From positions 1 to 64,000 of the forward strand of contig JAICYD010000009.1 of assembly GCA_025934375.1 (NCBI GenBank): DNA of 64,000 nucleotides, given 5' to 3'. Positions within the stretch are counted from its first letter, which is position 1, and every line of letters begins with the position of its first letter. Under the pieces are notes generated by a model that was given only the letters and a program-made list of their open reading frames with translations, was not told where the DNA came from and searched no databases. This document shows positions 25,855-33,062 of this stretch, in pieces. Both the position numbers and the translations under genes were made by a program. The DNA comes from Streptosporangiaceae bacterium. GTDB taxonomy: Bacteria > Actinomycetota > Actinomycetes > Streptosporangiales > Streptosporangiaceae.

Positions 25855-26691
25855 TCAGCGGCTGAGTCTCTGGTAGCGGCGCAGGGATAGCGGGAAGAAG
25901 ACGGCGGTGAGGAGCAGCGGCCAGGCGACCGACATGGTGAGTGCGTGGCTGGTGATCCAGGAAGAGTTCGCCCCCATGGGGTCGCCGAATAGCTGGCGGG
26001 CGGCTGTGGCGGTGGACGACAGTGGGTTCCACAGTGCGATGGCGCCGAGCCATGCGGGCATTGTGGAGACGGCGACGAACGGGCTGCCCAGGAAGCCGGC
26101 GGGGAATTCCAGGGTCCGAACGGCGGTGACCGCCTCGGGGCTGGAATGGAACCGCAGCCCGAGGTAGACGCCGATCCACAGGAAAGCGAATCGTAGGAGC
26201 AGGAGCAGGCTCAGCGCGGCGATCGCGCGGGCCGCGCCGCGGTGCGGGTGCCAACCCACCGCGAGCCCGCATCCGGTGAGCACGGTCAGCGCGGCGGTCG
26301 AGTTGAGCATGTCCGCCGCGGCCCGTCCCGCGATGACGGCCGGGGCTGCCATCGGCAGGGAGCGGAACCGGTCGGTGACCCCCCGCGCGGCGTCGGTACT
26401 GACGGCAGTCACGGTAGCGCCGATCCCGAACACCATGGTCATGGCGAACATGCCCGGCATGAGGAAGTCGCGGTAGTCACCGCCGCCGGGCACGGTCATC
26501 GCACCGCCCAGCAGGTAGCCGAACATCAGCACGATCATGACGGGGAACACCAGGGTATTGACGATCACTGCTCCCGGCTGCTGCCTCCAGTGGGCCAGGC
26601 CGCGGCGGGTGATCACCCACGTGTCCCTGATTGCCCAGCCGACCCGGGAGCGGAATGTCCGCGGGATCTCGGGTGCGAGCGTGATCGTCAT
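25855..26691 (-). CDS. ABC-2 type transporter permease (DrrB-like)
   Basis: A 278-aa integral membrane protein with six predicted helices (VIVNTLVFPVMIVLMFGYLL, FAMTMVFGIGATVTAV, AIAALSLLLLLRFAFLWIGV and others) and the conserved MPGMFAMTM and DRFRSLPM elements of drug-exporter permeases. ATG 26691 overlaps the stop of the ATP-binding gene (ATGA). The pair resembles DrrA/DrrB exporters that pump out drugs or natural products. The permease looks intact, but its ATPase partner has lost its first strand, so function is uncertain. Confidence 0.88.
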   Translation of the reverse strand: MTITLAPEIPRTFRSRVGWAIRDTWVITRRGLAHWRQQPGAVIVNTLVFPVMIVLMFGYLLGGAMTVPGGGDYRDFLMPGMFAMTMVFGIGATVTAVSTDAARGVTDRFRSLPMAAPAVIAGRAAADMLNSTAALTVLTGCGLAVGWHPHRGAARAIAALSLLLLLRFAFLWIGVYLGLRFHSSPEAVTAVRTLEFPAGFLGSPFVAVSTMPAWLGAIALWNPLSSTATAARQLFGDPMGANSSWITSHALTMSVAWPLLLTAVFFPLSLRRYQRLSR

Positions 26692-27587
26692 GGCACGATC
26701 ACCTCGGCGGCTCCGGCGGTGTGGCCAGGGGCCTGCTGGCCGGTCAGGTGCAGGAACGCGTCGTCCAGGGTGGGCCGCCGCACGGTGATGTCCTCGGCGG
26801 TGATGTTCTGTTCGGACAGCAACCCGATGACCTGGGTTAGCGCGGCGATGCGGTCGGTGGCCGGGACGCTTAGCCCCCGGCCCTCTTGATCGACGCGCAC
26901 GTCAGTGCCGAGCCGGGTCCGAAGGAGCCTGGCTGCGGGAGCCACGTCATCAGCCTCGCGCACCGTTACGTCGATGCGGTCGCCCCCGGCCAGCGTCTTC
27001 AGCTCATCCGGAGTGCCCTCGGCGATAACCCGGCCTGCGGCGATCACGGTGATGGCCCCGGCGAGCTGGTCGGCCTCCTGCAGGTACTGGGTGGTGAGGA
27101 GCACGGTCGTGCCGGCGGCGGCCAGCACGCGGATCATCTGCCAGACCTCGTTGCGACCGCGCGGGTCCAGCCCTGCGGTCGGCTCGTCCAGGAACAGCAC
27201 GCGCGGGGCGACGATGAAGCTGACCGCCAGGTCGAGTCGGCGGCGCATGCCCCCTGAGTACTGCCGGACCGGCTTGGCCGCTGCCTCGCCCAGGGCGAAC
27301 TGGCTGAGCAGTTCGCCGGCCCGCCGCCGGGCGGCGCCGGCGGGCAGATGGCACAGCTGCCCGAACATGACCAGGTTCTGGCGGCCGGACAAGATCTCGT
27401 CGACGGCGGCATTCTGCCCGGCCAGCCCGATGCGCGCGCGTACCTCAGACGCCTGGCGGGCCACGTCGAAGCCGACGACCCGCGCGTGCCCGGAATCAGG
27501 GCGCAGCAGCGTCGCCAGGACCCGGACGGCGGTTGTCTTGCCCGCCCCGTTCGCTCCCAGCAGGCCGTGCACGGTGCCCTGCGGCAC
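26688..27587 (-). CDS. ABC transporter ATP-binding protein (DrrA-like), 5' truncated
   Basis: The product has Walker A GANGAGKTT, Q-loop GLAGQNAAV, signature QYSGGMRRRLDLA, Walker B VLFLDEPTAGLDP and the C-terminal domain of DrrA-type ATPases. The usual first 25-30 residues (the beta strand and A-loop aromatic that stack on adenine) are missing. In-frame codons just upstream encode AHGLDLSVPQG, the expected sequence, but at about 27600 this abuts a TetR gene on the other strand and no proper start or promoter remains. A short product could start at GTG 27587. Probably inactive or poorly expressed. Confidence 0.8.
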   Translation of the reverse strand: MPQGTVHGLLGANGAGKTTAVRVLATLLRPDSGHARVVGFDVARQASEVRARIGLAGQNAAVDEILSGRQNLVMFGQLCHLPAGAARRRAGELLSQFALGEAAAKPVRQYSGGMRRRLDLAVSFIVAPRVLFLDEPTAGLDPRGRNEVWQMIRVLAAAGTTVLLTTQYLQEADQLAGAITVIAAGRVIAEGTPDELKTLAGGDRIDVTVREADDVAPAARLLRTRLGTDVRVDQEGRGLSVPATDRIAALTQVIGLLSEQNITAEDITVRRPTLDDAFLHLTGQQAPGHTAGAAEVIVP

Positions 27588-27602
27588 GGATAGGTCCAGG
27601 CC

Positions 27603-28202
27603 ATGCGCAGGCTCGCGGGAGAGCTCGGCATCACGGCCATGTCCCTCTACGGGTACGTGCCCGGCAAGGCAGAGCTGCTCGACGTCATGGCCGACCGCGC
27701 CTACGGCGAGATCAGCTCACGCCGTGACCCCGGCCCAGCCTGGCAGGACCGCCTGACCGCGCTCGCGCGGCAGCACTGGTCGCTCCTGCTGTCCCACCCC
27801 TGGCTGTTGCACATCGCGGCCAGCCGGCCGCTCCTGGGCCCTAACGTGACCGCCCTGTATGACGCCGAGCTGGCGGCGGTCGACGGGCTCGGCCTCACCG
27901 ACATCGACATGGACCTCATCGTCAGCCTGCTCGACGATTACGTCCGCGGCACGGCGCGAGGAGCGGCCGAGGCAGCCGCCGCGCAGGCCCGCACCGGCAT
28001 CTCAGACCAGCAATGGCGGGAAGCCTACGGCCCGTTGCTCGCCGAGGTCGTCGATCCCGCCCGCTACCCCACCGCCATCCGCGTCGGCACCGCGGCCGGC
28101 GCCGAGTACGGCGCCGCCCACGACCCCGCCCGCTCCTTCGGGTTCGGGCTGCAGCGCATCATCGACGGCATCGGCGCCTTCATCAACCCAGCCTCCCGGT
28201 GA
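27603..28202 (+). CDS. TetR/AcrR-family regulator, 5' truncated
   Basis: The open frame begins inside the DNA-binding domain: MRRLAGELGITAMSLYGYVP is the second half of a TetR helix-turn-helix (normally preceded by about 35 residues with helix 1). The C-terminal domain (LLLSHPWLLHIAASRPLLGP, SFGFGLQRIIDGIGAF) is complete and of the TetR_C type found beside drug exporters. The missing 5' end meets the missing 5' end of the divergent ABC ATPase at about 27,590-27,603, so one deletion removed both starts and the shared promoter. DNA binding is unlikely without helix 1. Confidence 0.75.
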   Translation: MRRLAGELGITAMSLYGYVPGKAELLDVMADRAYGEISSRRDPGPAWQDRLTALARQHWSLLLSHPWLLHIAASRPLLGPNVTALYDAELAAVDGLGLTDIDMDLIVSLLDDYVRGTARGAAEAAAAQARTGISDQQWREAYGPLLAEVVDPARYPTAIRVGTAAGAEYGAAHDPARSFGFGLQRIIDGIGAFINPASR

Positions 28203-28293
28203 AGGGACTATTCCAGGGCGAGCCGGCACTGGGGCGCCGATCACGAGCACGGACGCCGGGCGCGGTCACCTCGGGCCGTGGCCCTGGCGCGTG

Positions 28294-28962
28294 CTACGCG
28301 GCCGGGCAGCCGCTGTAGCGGACCCCGCTCAGGTCGACGAAGCCGGGCAGGCTGGACGTGGCCGGCTGCCGGTTGACGGAGTAGGCGACCCGGAACTGGA
28401 CGGGAACGGGGGCCGGGCACGCGATCAGGGGGTGGACGACGGCGGTGACCCAGGTGGTCTGGCCGGGGCCGAGCGCGAGCGTGTCCGGGACAATCCTGTT
28501 GCCGTCGAGGCCGCAGGGACCCCAGCGCCAGGACCGCACCGTGAGCATTTCCGGCATGACGGACACGGGCCTGGCCGATTGGAGCAGGATCGTCTCCGTG
28601 GACTGGTTGGTAAGCGGGATGCCGAGCTCAAGGTCGCGCCCCGTTTGCACCGAGCAGGTGCCCGCGTCCTGGGTCAGGGCCGCGCCGAAGAAACCGGGCA
28701 GAAGCGGGGGCGCTGTTTCGGTGGCCTGGGAGGCGGCCGTCGGCGCCGGGGCGGTTGGCGCGGCGGGCTTGGCCGGCGCGGCGGCGGTGCCACGCCCCTG
28801 GCCGTAGCCGACCGCGTAGCCGGCGGCCAGCCCGACGGCCAGGGTCACGGCGGCCATGACGCCGGCGCCGCGCGGGGGACGCCAGCCGGGCCAGGGCAGG
28901 CGAGGCAGCGGTGGCTTGCCCTGCTGCTCAAGGATGTCTGGCTCGGGGGATCCTTCATCCAT
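28294..28962 (-). CDS. Membrane-anchored extracytoplasmic protein of unknown function
   Basis: A 222-aa product from ATG 28962. About 35 Pro-rich cytoplasmic residues precede one membrane helix (VMAAVTLAVGLAAGYAVGYG), then an Ala/Pro/Thr linker and a beta-rich outer domain with four Cys (GTCSVQTG, WGPCGLDGN, IACPAP, YSGCPAA) that could form two disulfides. The outer part resembles DUF4232-like or Ig-like actinomycete domains only loosely. It lies 31 nt downstream of the amaP-like gene, same strand, and is probably the last gene of the Asp23 operon. Confidence 0.7.
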   Translation of the reverse strand: MDEGSPEPDILEQQGKPPLPRLPWPGWRPPRGAGVMAAVTLAVGLAAGYAVGYGQGRGTAAAPAKPAAPTAPAPTAASQATETAPPLLPGFFGAALTQDAGTCSVQTGRDLELGIPLTNQSTETILLQSARPVSVMPEMLTVRSWRWGPCGLDGNRIVPDTLALGPGQTTWVTAVVHPLIACPAPVPVQFRVAYSVNRQPATSSLPGFVDLSGVRYSGCPAA

Positions 28963-28993
28963 GCGCCCATTATCACGCCTGGCCAGGCCGTGA

Positions 28994-29575
28994 TCAGCTG
29001 AGGTTCCTGTCGAACGCCCGGCTGAACTGCAGGCGCGCCACCGTGGGGATCTTGTCGAGCTCAAGGGCATCGCGCAGGTGCGGGAGGGCCTCGTTCTCGA
29101 TGCCCGCCCGGACCAGGCCCGGATCGGCGCGGTTTTCCGCGGTGACGCCCAGCCGCAGGCCAGGGGTCGTCGAGGATCCGTGCAAGAGCGCGCCCGCTGC
29201 GCGGACGCCGGGATGGCTCTCGAGCTCGTCGGTCAGGGCGCCCGTGGCCGCGTCGGCGCGCAGCGTCGTCGTCCCGTGCAGTCGGTCGGGTTCGAGCGGA
29301 AGGCGGCGCAGCGCCCTGGTCTTGGTCTGGGCCACCATCCACCACAGGGCGAGCATGGCGATGAGGAAGCTGGCCGCGGCCGCGGCCGGCCACACCCAGG
29401 TGTTCGTCACCGGGTACTGGGCTTGCCCGTGCGTCAGCAGCGGCGCGTGCGGGCTTCCGAGCACCGACGTGGAGGCGCTGCGACCGCGGGCCAGCACGGC
29501 GCCGCCGCCGAGCAGGAGTATCAGCCCGACGATCGCCAGCCCGGTGCGGCTGACCCGCGCGGTGTGCCGTGTCAT
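28994..29575 (-). CDS. amaP: AmaP-like alkaline-shock membrane anchor protein
   Basis: A 193-aa protein with two membrane helices near the N-terminus (TGLAIVGLILLLGGGAVL and WVWPAAAAASFLIAMLALWW) forming a hairpin, then a cytoplasmic domain (RLHGTTTLRADAATGALTDE, ENEALPHLRDALELDKIPTV). This is the layout of AmaP, which tethers Asp23 to the membrane in Gram-positive bacteria; the assignment rests on topology and operon context more than strong identity. ATG 29575 lies 5 nt after the stop of the DUF6286 gene. Confidence 0.75.
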   Translation of the reverse strand: MTRHTARVSRTGLAIVGLILLLGGGAVLARGRSASTSVLGSPHAPLLTHGQAQYPVTNTWVWPAAAAASFLIAMLALWWMVAQTKTRALRRLPLEPDRLHGTTTLRADAATGALTDELESHPGVRAAGALLHGSSTTPGLRLGVTAENRADPGLVRAGIENEALPHLRDALELDKIPTVARLQFSRAFDRNLS

Positions 29576-29580
29576 CGCCG

Positions 29581-30249
29581 TTAGCCCTCCTTCCGGCGCA
29601 GCCGGACCTTGACGCGCACTGGCCACAGCGGATCGAGCCTTGTGAGCCGGTCCTCGACGACGGCCTGCACGCTCTCGCGCAGGCCGGCCGGGTCGCGCAG
29701 CCGGGTGGTGGCCTTCACCTTCACCGAGCGACGGCCGGTCCGCACCTTGGCGCGGTCGATGCCCGCGATGTCTTCGGCGAGCCAGCCCAGCGAACGGCGC
29801 AAGCTGCGCCGGGGCACGCCGATCACGAGCGCGTCGTCCCCGGAAGCCAGCGGGATCGCCCGCGCCCGGCCAGGGATCACGGCGATGAGGATGAGGAGGA
29901 AGCCGACCAGTGCGACCGCCGAGGCGACGATCAGGGTCCCTGTATCGTCCCAGTGCACGCTGCCTTGCAGCGGGCCGGCGAAATCGCCGTGCGGGATGTT
30001 CCACAGCGGATGGCCCAGCGCCGCCGATGCCGCCCATATGCAGCCCACGATTCCAGCCGCGACGATCACCGCGGCGGTGAGCACTCCCGGGATCCTTCGC
30101 CGGGGCCGGAATTCCCGGCGGGCCTGGCGGCGCGGGCCACGATGTGACCAGGCGTCGGCCCGCGGCGGGCCTGGTCGCCGGTTGCCGGGGGGCAGCGAGT
30201 CCGGTAGCAGCACGGCGGTATCCCCGGGGCGGCTGCTGGCGTCGTTCAC
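29581..30249 (-). CDS. DUF6286-type membrane protein of the Asp23 cluster
   Basis: A 222-aa protein. A basic, Pro-rich N-terminal 55 residues precede two membrane helices (VLTAAVIVAAGIVGCIWAAS and TLIVASAVALVGFLLILIAV). The C-terminal cytoplasmic domain (IPRRSLRR-like, VKVKATTRLRDPAGLRESVQ, PVRVKVRLRRKEG) resembles AmaP/Asp23-interacting folds. Such genes are a regular member of actinomycete Asp23 operons. The start overlaps the upstream Asp23 gene stop by 4 nt. Biochemical role unknown. Confidence 0.75.
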   Translation of the reverse strand: MNDASSRPGDTAVLLPDSLPPGNRRPGPPRADAWSHRGPRRQARREFRPRRRIPGVLTAAVIVAAGIVGCIWAASAALGHPLWNIPHGDFAGPLQGSVHWDDTGTLIVASAVALVGFLLILIAVIPGRARAIPLASGDDALVIGVPRRSLRRSLGWLAEDIAGIDRAKVRTGRRSVKVKATTRLRDPAGLRESVQAVVEDRLTRLDPLWPVRVKVRLRRKEG

Positions 30250-30632
30250 CGCTGCCCCGGGATCAGCAGGCGGGCCACCTCGATGTCCACGTGGCGCACC
30301 TCGATACCAGTCAGGCTGGCGACCCGCTCCATGACGTGCCTGCGCACCTCGCGACTGAGGGTGCGCACCGGGGCGGCGTAAGCCAGCGTCAGGCGTATCT
30401 CGATCATGGCCAGGCGGCCGTCGACGCGGGCTGACACCCGGGCCGGGCCCTGCCCGCTCTGGCGGCCGAGCGTGATCCCGGCCAGCTGCCGGGCGGCCCC
30501 GCCGGCTTGCTCGACCTCGGCGACCGCCCGGGTGGCGACCCGGACGACGACCCGGTCGGCGATGGTGGTCCGGCCCCGCTGGGCGGGCACGGCCACCGCG
30601 ACCGGCGGAGCCGCCAGCTCCAGGCTGCTCAC
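30246..30632 (-). CDS. Asp23/Gls24 family envelope stress protein
   Basis: A 128-aa protein with the Asp23 pattern: TTIADRVVVRVATRAVAEVE (N-terminal helix), a central beta strand pair (ARVSARVDGRLAMIEIRLTL) and the ending VASLTGIEVRHVDIEVARLL, matching the family ending LTGLxVxxVNVxV. Asp23 proteins form membrane-associated networks that respond to cell-wall stress. It overlaps both neighbours by 4 nt, so is translated with them. Confidence 0.85.
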   Translation of the reverse strand: MSSLELAAPPVAVAVPAQRGRTTIADRVVVRVATRAVAEVEQAGGAARQLAGITLGRQSGQGPARVSARVDGRLAMIEIRLTLAYAAPVRTLSREVRRHVMERVASLTGIEVRHVDIEVARLLIPGQR

Positions 30633-30826
30633 TGCGGCCTCCGCTCCCGGGTGACGAACAGCTTGCTCAGGTCGAGCTCCCCGGTCAGCGCCCGCCCGGT
30701 GACGTAGCCGACCAGCCCGAGCACCAGCACGATCACGAACGCCGACCAGCCGCCGAACGCGCCGGCGAAGCCCAAGGCGATTCCGAACGCCAACCCGAGG
30801 ATCGGCATCAAGCGAACCTCATCCAT
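30629..30826 (-). CDS. Small DUF2273-like membrane protein of the Asp23 cluster
   Basis: A 65-aa protein with a glycine-rich double membrane helix (MPILGLAFGIALGFAGAFGG, AFVIVLVLGLVGYVTGRAL) and a short basic tail (LFVTRERRPQ). Small proteins of this kind (DUF2273 type) stand beside Asp23 genes in many Gram-positive operons. GGGGGA about 9 nt upstream supports ATG 30826. Probably part of the membrane tether. Confidence 0.8.
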   Translation of the reverse strand: MDEVRLMPILGLAFGIALGFAGAFGGWSAFVIVLVLGLVGYVTGRALTGELDLSKLFVTRERRPQ

Positions 30827-30857
30827 GGGCAGATTCCCCCGTTTCCTCTCATCTGTG

Positions 30858-31247
30858 TTACTCCGTCTGGTGCGGATCGGGTACTGACACCACTGCGACC
30901 ACAGTGGTCACCGCCGTCACTGCCACCACCGCCTCCGGCGCCGGCGGCGCCGTGATGTCGCCGATCACGACGTCGACCACCCGGCCGGGCACGAGCGGCT
31001 CTACGGCCCGCCGGACCTGGGCCGCCACCTGCGCAAGCGGCGGCCCGTAGCGAGCCACCACGCAGATCTCGATCTCCGCGGGCCGGACCGCCACGCCGGA
31101 CACGGTCCGGCCCGGCAGGTAGGTGGCCACCGGGACGCTCGGGTTCTCGGTCAGCCCGGCCACGTCCGGGCAACTGATCACGGTCGCGGCGATCCGGTCG
31201 GCGAGCGCGGCCACCTTATCCAGCCGCCAGTCACCTCGTTGGGTCAT
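30858..31247 (-). CDS. Asp23-like protein
   Basis: A 129-aa protein: KVAALADRIAATVISCPDVA, YLPGRTVSGVAVRPAEIEIC, LAQVAAQVRRAVEPLVPGRV and VVDVVIGDIT follow the Asp23 order but are more diverged than the two neighbours, and a hydrophobic Val/Ala tail (VVAVTAVTTVVAVVSV) replaces the usual end. The start overlaps the stop of the first Asp23 gene (ATGA). Confidence 0.78.
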   Translation of the reverse strand: MTQRGDWRLDKVAALADRIAATVISCPDVAGLTENPSVPVATYLPGRTVSGVAVRPAEIEICVVARYGPPLAQVAAQVRRAVEPLVPGRVVDVVIGDITAPPAPEAVVAVTAVTTVVAVVSVPDPHQTE

Positions 31248-31720
31248 TGAACCCGCGGCGTGGATGTATCGGCGTCCTGGTCGCCGGGCAGGTGGACGTC
31301 GTCGATGCCGATGTTGACCTCGGTGACGTCGAGGCCGCAGATGCGCTCCACCGAGCCGATCACGTTGGCGCGGACCGCGGCGGCCACGTCCGGGATGGAC
31401 ACGCCGTACTCGACGACCAGGTCGAGGTCCGCGGCGGCCTGCCGCTCGCCGACTTCGACCGACACCCCCTGGGTGTCGCTTGCCCGGCCGCCGGGGACTC
31501 GCTGCCGGACGGACCCGATCATCCGCGCGGTTCCCGTCCCCATGGTGTACACGCCGTCCACCTCGCGGGTCGCGATCGCGACGACCTTCGCCACCACGGC
31601 CTCGGAGATGCTGGTGCGCCCGTGCTCGGTCGCCAGCTCAGCGCTGCCCCGCCGCTGCCCGGGCACCCCGGACGTCATCGTGCCCGCGCTGGTGGTGGTT
31701 TCCGTTTCAGATGTAGTCAC
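31244..31720 (-). CDS. Asp23/Gls24 family envelope stress protein, first gene of the operon
   Basis: A 158-aa protein from GTG 31720, which follows a GGGGGG tract by about 8 nt; earlier in-frame codons run into the divergent promoter region. After a Thr-rich N-terminus comes TSISEAVVAKVVAIATREVD, GVYTMGTGTARMIGSVRQRV, VSVEVGERQAAADLDLVVEY and VERICGLDVTEVNIGIDDVH, a textbook Asp23 domain. It heads a seven-gene operon running down to about 28294. The divergent ECF sigma gene and the TGTGA-N6-TCACA palindrome upstream point to stress-dependent and possibly Crp-type control. Confidence 0.88.
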   Translation of the reverse strand: MTTSETETTTSAGTMTSGVPGQRRGSAELATEHGRTSISEAVVAKVVAIATREVDGVYTMGTGTARMIGSVRQRVPGGRASDTQGVSVEVGERQAAADLDLVVEYGVSIPDVAAAVRANVIGSVERICGLDVTEVNIGIDDVHLPGDQDADTSTPRVQ

Positions 31721-31801
31721 CGTCTTGGCCCCCCGTACGTCGATATCTATCTCGTTACTGTAAGACGCAGCATTGCTACCCAACGTCACGGGTACAACAG
31801 A

Positions 31802-31817
31802 TGTGACTTGCGTCACA
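31802..31817. promoter_or_regulatory. Crp/FNR-type palindrome TGTGA-N6-TCACA
   Basis: TGTGACTTGCGTCACA is a perfect Crp-consensus site, extended by A/T to a 7-bp arm palindrome at 31801-31818. It is 42 nt upstream of the ECF sigma start and 81 nt upstream of the Asp23 operon start, where it could control both. It differs from the corynebacterial GlxR consensus only in the central bases. Confidence 0.6.
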
Positions 31818-31859
31818 TGCTGCGAGGTTGATCCGTCGTGGCCTGGGCATGCGGACTGT

Positions 31860-32417
31860 ATGCCGTGCAAGCCGGCGTTCGCCGCCCTCGATGACGCCAC
31901 CCTGGTCGTGCGGGCCCGGGAAGGGGACGTCACCGCGTTCGAGGCCCTCGTCCAGCGCTACCGGGAGCCCGTCTACCGGATCGCGGTGCGCATCCTGCCT
32001 GACCCGTGCCGCGCGGCCGACACCGCACAGGAAGCATTCGTCACCGCCTGGCGGCGCCTGCCCGAGATCAAGGCCGAGCAGGCCTTCGCCGCCTGGCTGT
32101 ACCGCATCACCGTCACCCGGGCACTCAGCGCCCTGCGCGCTGTCCGGCCGTGCGTGCCCCTCGACGACCTCGCTGCCGCCCGTGACCAGTTCCCCGGGCC
32201 CGAGGAACACGCGCTCGCCGACGGGCTGGCGGCGGCGCTGCGCTGCGCCCTGAACCGCCTGACCCCGGAGCAGCGGGCCTGCTGGATACTCAGGGAGATG
32301 GAGGGATTGTCCTATGAAGAGGTCGCCACCATCTTGCACACGACTCCCGGCGCGGTCCGCGGGCGCCTGCACCGGGCCCGCCTCCAGCTGGCGCAGGAGC
32401 TGAAGCCATGGCGGTGA
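31860..32417 (+). CDS. ECF-type RNA polymerase sigma factor of the Asp23 locus
   Basis: A 185-aa sigma factor from ATG 31860; the frame is open upstream but without a good start. Region 2 is DVTAFEALVQRYREPVYRIA, DTAQEAFVTAWRRLPEIKAE and AAWLYRITVTRALSALR. Region 4 is LTPEQRACWILREMEGLSYE, then EVATILHTTPGAVRGRLHRA. The 3' end overlaps the anti-sigma gene by 10 nt. Divergent from the Asp23 operon, its most likely target. Confidence 0.9.
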   Translation: MPCKPAFAALDDATLVVRAREGDVTAFEALVQRYREPVYRIAVRILPDPCRAADTAQEAFVTAWRRLPEIKAEQAFAAWLYRITVTRALSALRAVRPCVPLDDLAAARDQFPGPEEHALADGLAAALRCALNRLTPEQRACWILREMEGLSYEEVATILHTTPGAVRGRLHRARLQLAQELKPWR

Positions 32418-32959
32418 ACCCGGAGGGCGACCGCCTCCCGTGCGGCCGCGACATCGACCAGTTGTGGGACGACCTCGCGCAGGACACGCTCAGCGAGCAC
32501 CATCGGTCGTGTGAGCACTGCCAGGCCGCGCTGACCGAGATCCGTCCGCTGCGCACGGCCACCAGCGTGCTCGCCGCCGAGCCGGTGCGTCCCCCGGCCG
32601 ACCTGCGCGCCCGGGTCATCACCGCGGTCCGCGCCCGGATGGGCGTCGCTTCCCGCATCGCCCTGCCGGGCCCGGCGGGAAGTCAGCTGGCCATCAGCGA
32701 GCACGCCGCCGCCGTCATCTTGCGCGCGGCCGGCGACACCGTCGACGGCGTCCACGCCCGCAGCTGCCGGCTCCCGGCGGGCCCGCACGGCGGGAGTACC
32801 GCCTCCGACCTCACGCTGACCATCAGCCTGCGGTTCGACATGCCCGCGCTGGCCGCCGCGCGGGCCGTGCGGGCGGCCGTCCGGAGGGCCGCCCGCGCCC
32901 AGCTAGGCCTCACGCTCGACCGCAGCGACATCGACGTGGTCGACGTGCACGTCGCCTGA
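32408..32959 (+). CDS. Anti-sigma factor with zinc-finger N-terminus and Asp23-like C-terminal domain
   Basis: A 183-aa soluble protein. Residues about 1-45 carry the zinc-associated anti-sigma motif (H-x3-C-x2-C in HHRSCEHC, with CGRDIDQLWDDLAQDTLSE before it). Residues about 85-183 follow the Asp23 pattern: SQLAISEHAAAVILRAAGDT, VDGVHARS, LTLTISLRFDMPALAAARAV, QLGLTLDRSDIDVVDVHVA. There is no membrane helix, unlike many anti-sigma factors. The fusion suggests that assembly with Asp23 proteins controls release of the sigma factor. The domain reading is by pattern, not by search. Confidence 0.78.
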   Translation: MAVNPEGDRLPCGRDIDQLWDDLAQDTLSEHHRSCEHCQAALTEIRPLRTATSVLAAEPVRPPADLRARVITAVRARMGVASRIALPGPAGSQLAISEHAAAVILRAAGDTVDGVHARSCRLPAGPHGGSTASDLTLTISLRFDMPALAAARAVRAAVRRAARAQLGLTLDRSDIDVVDVHVA

Positions 32960-33062
32960 CTCTCGGACCGCGGCTGGCGGTGCGGTCGTTCGGGTTGCGT
33001 TAGCATGCTCGCAGTCTCCGACGCGGGGGACGGCCTGGGATCCGGCTGCTGGGGTGAGTGCG

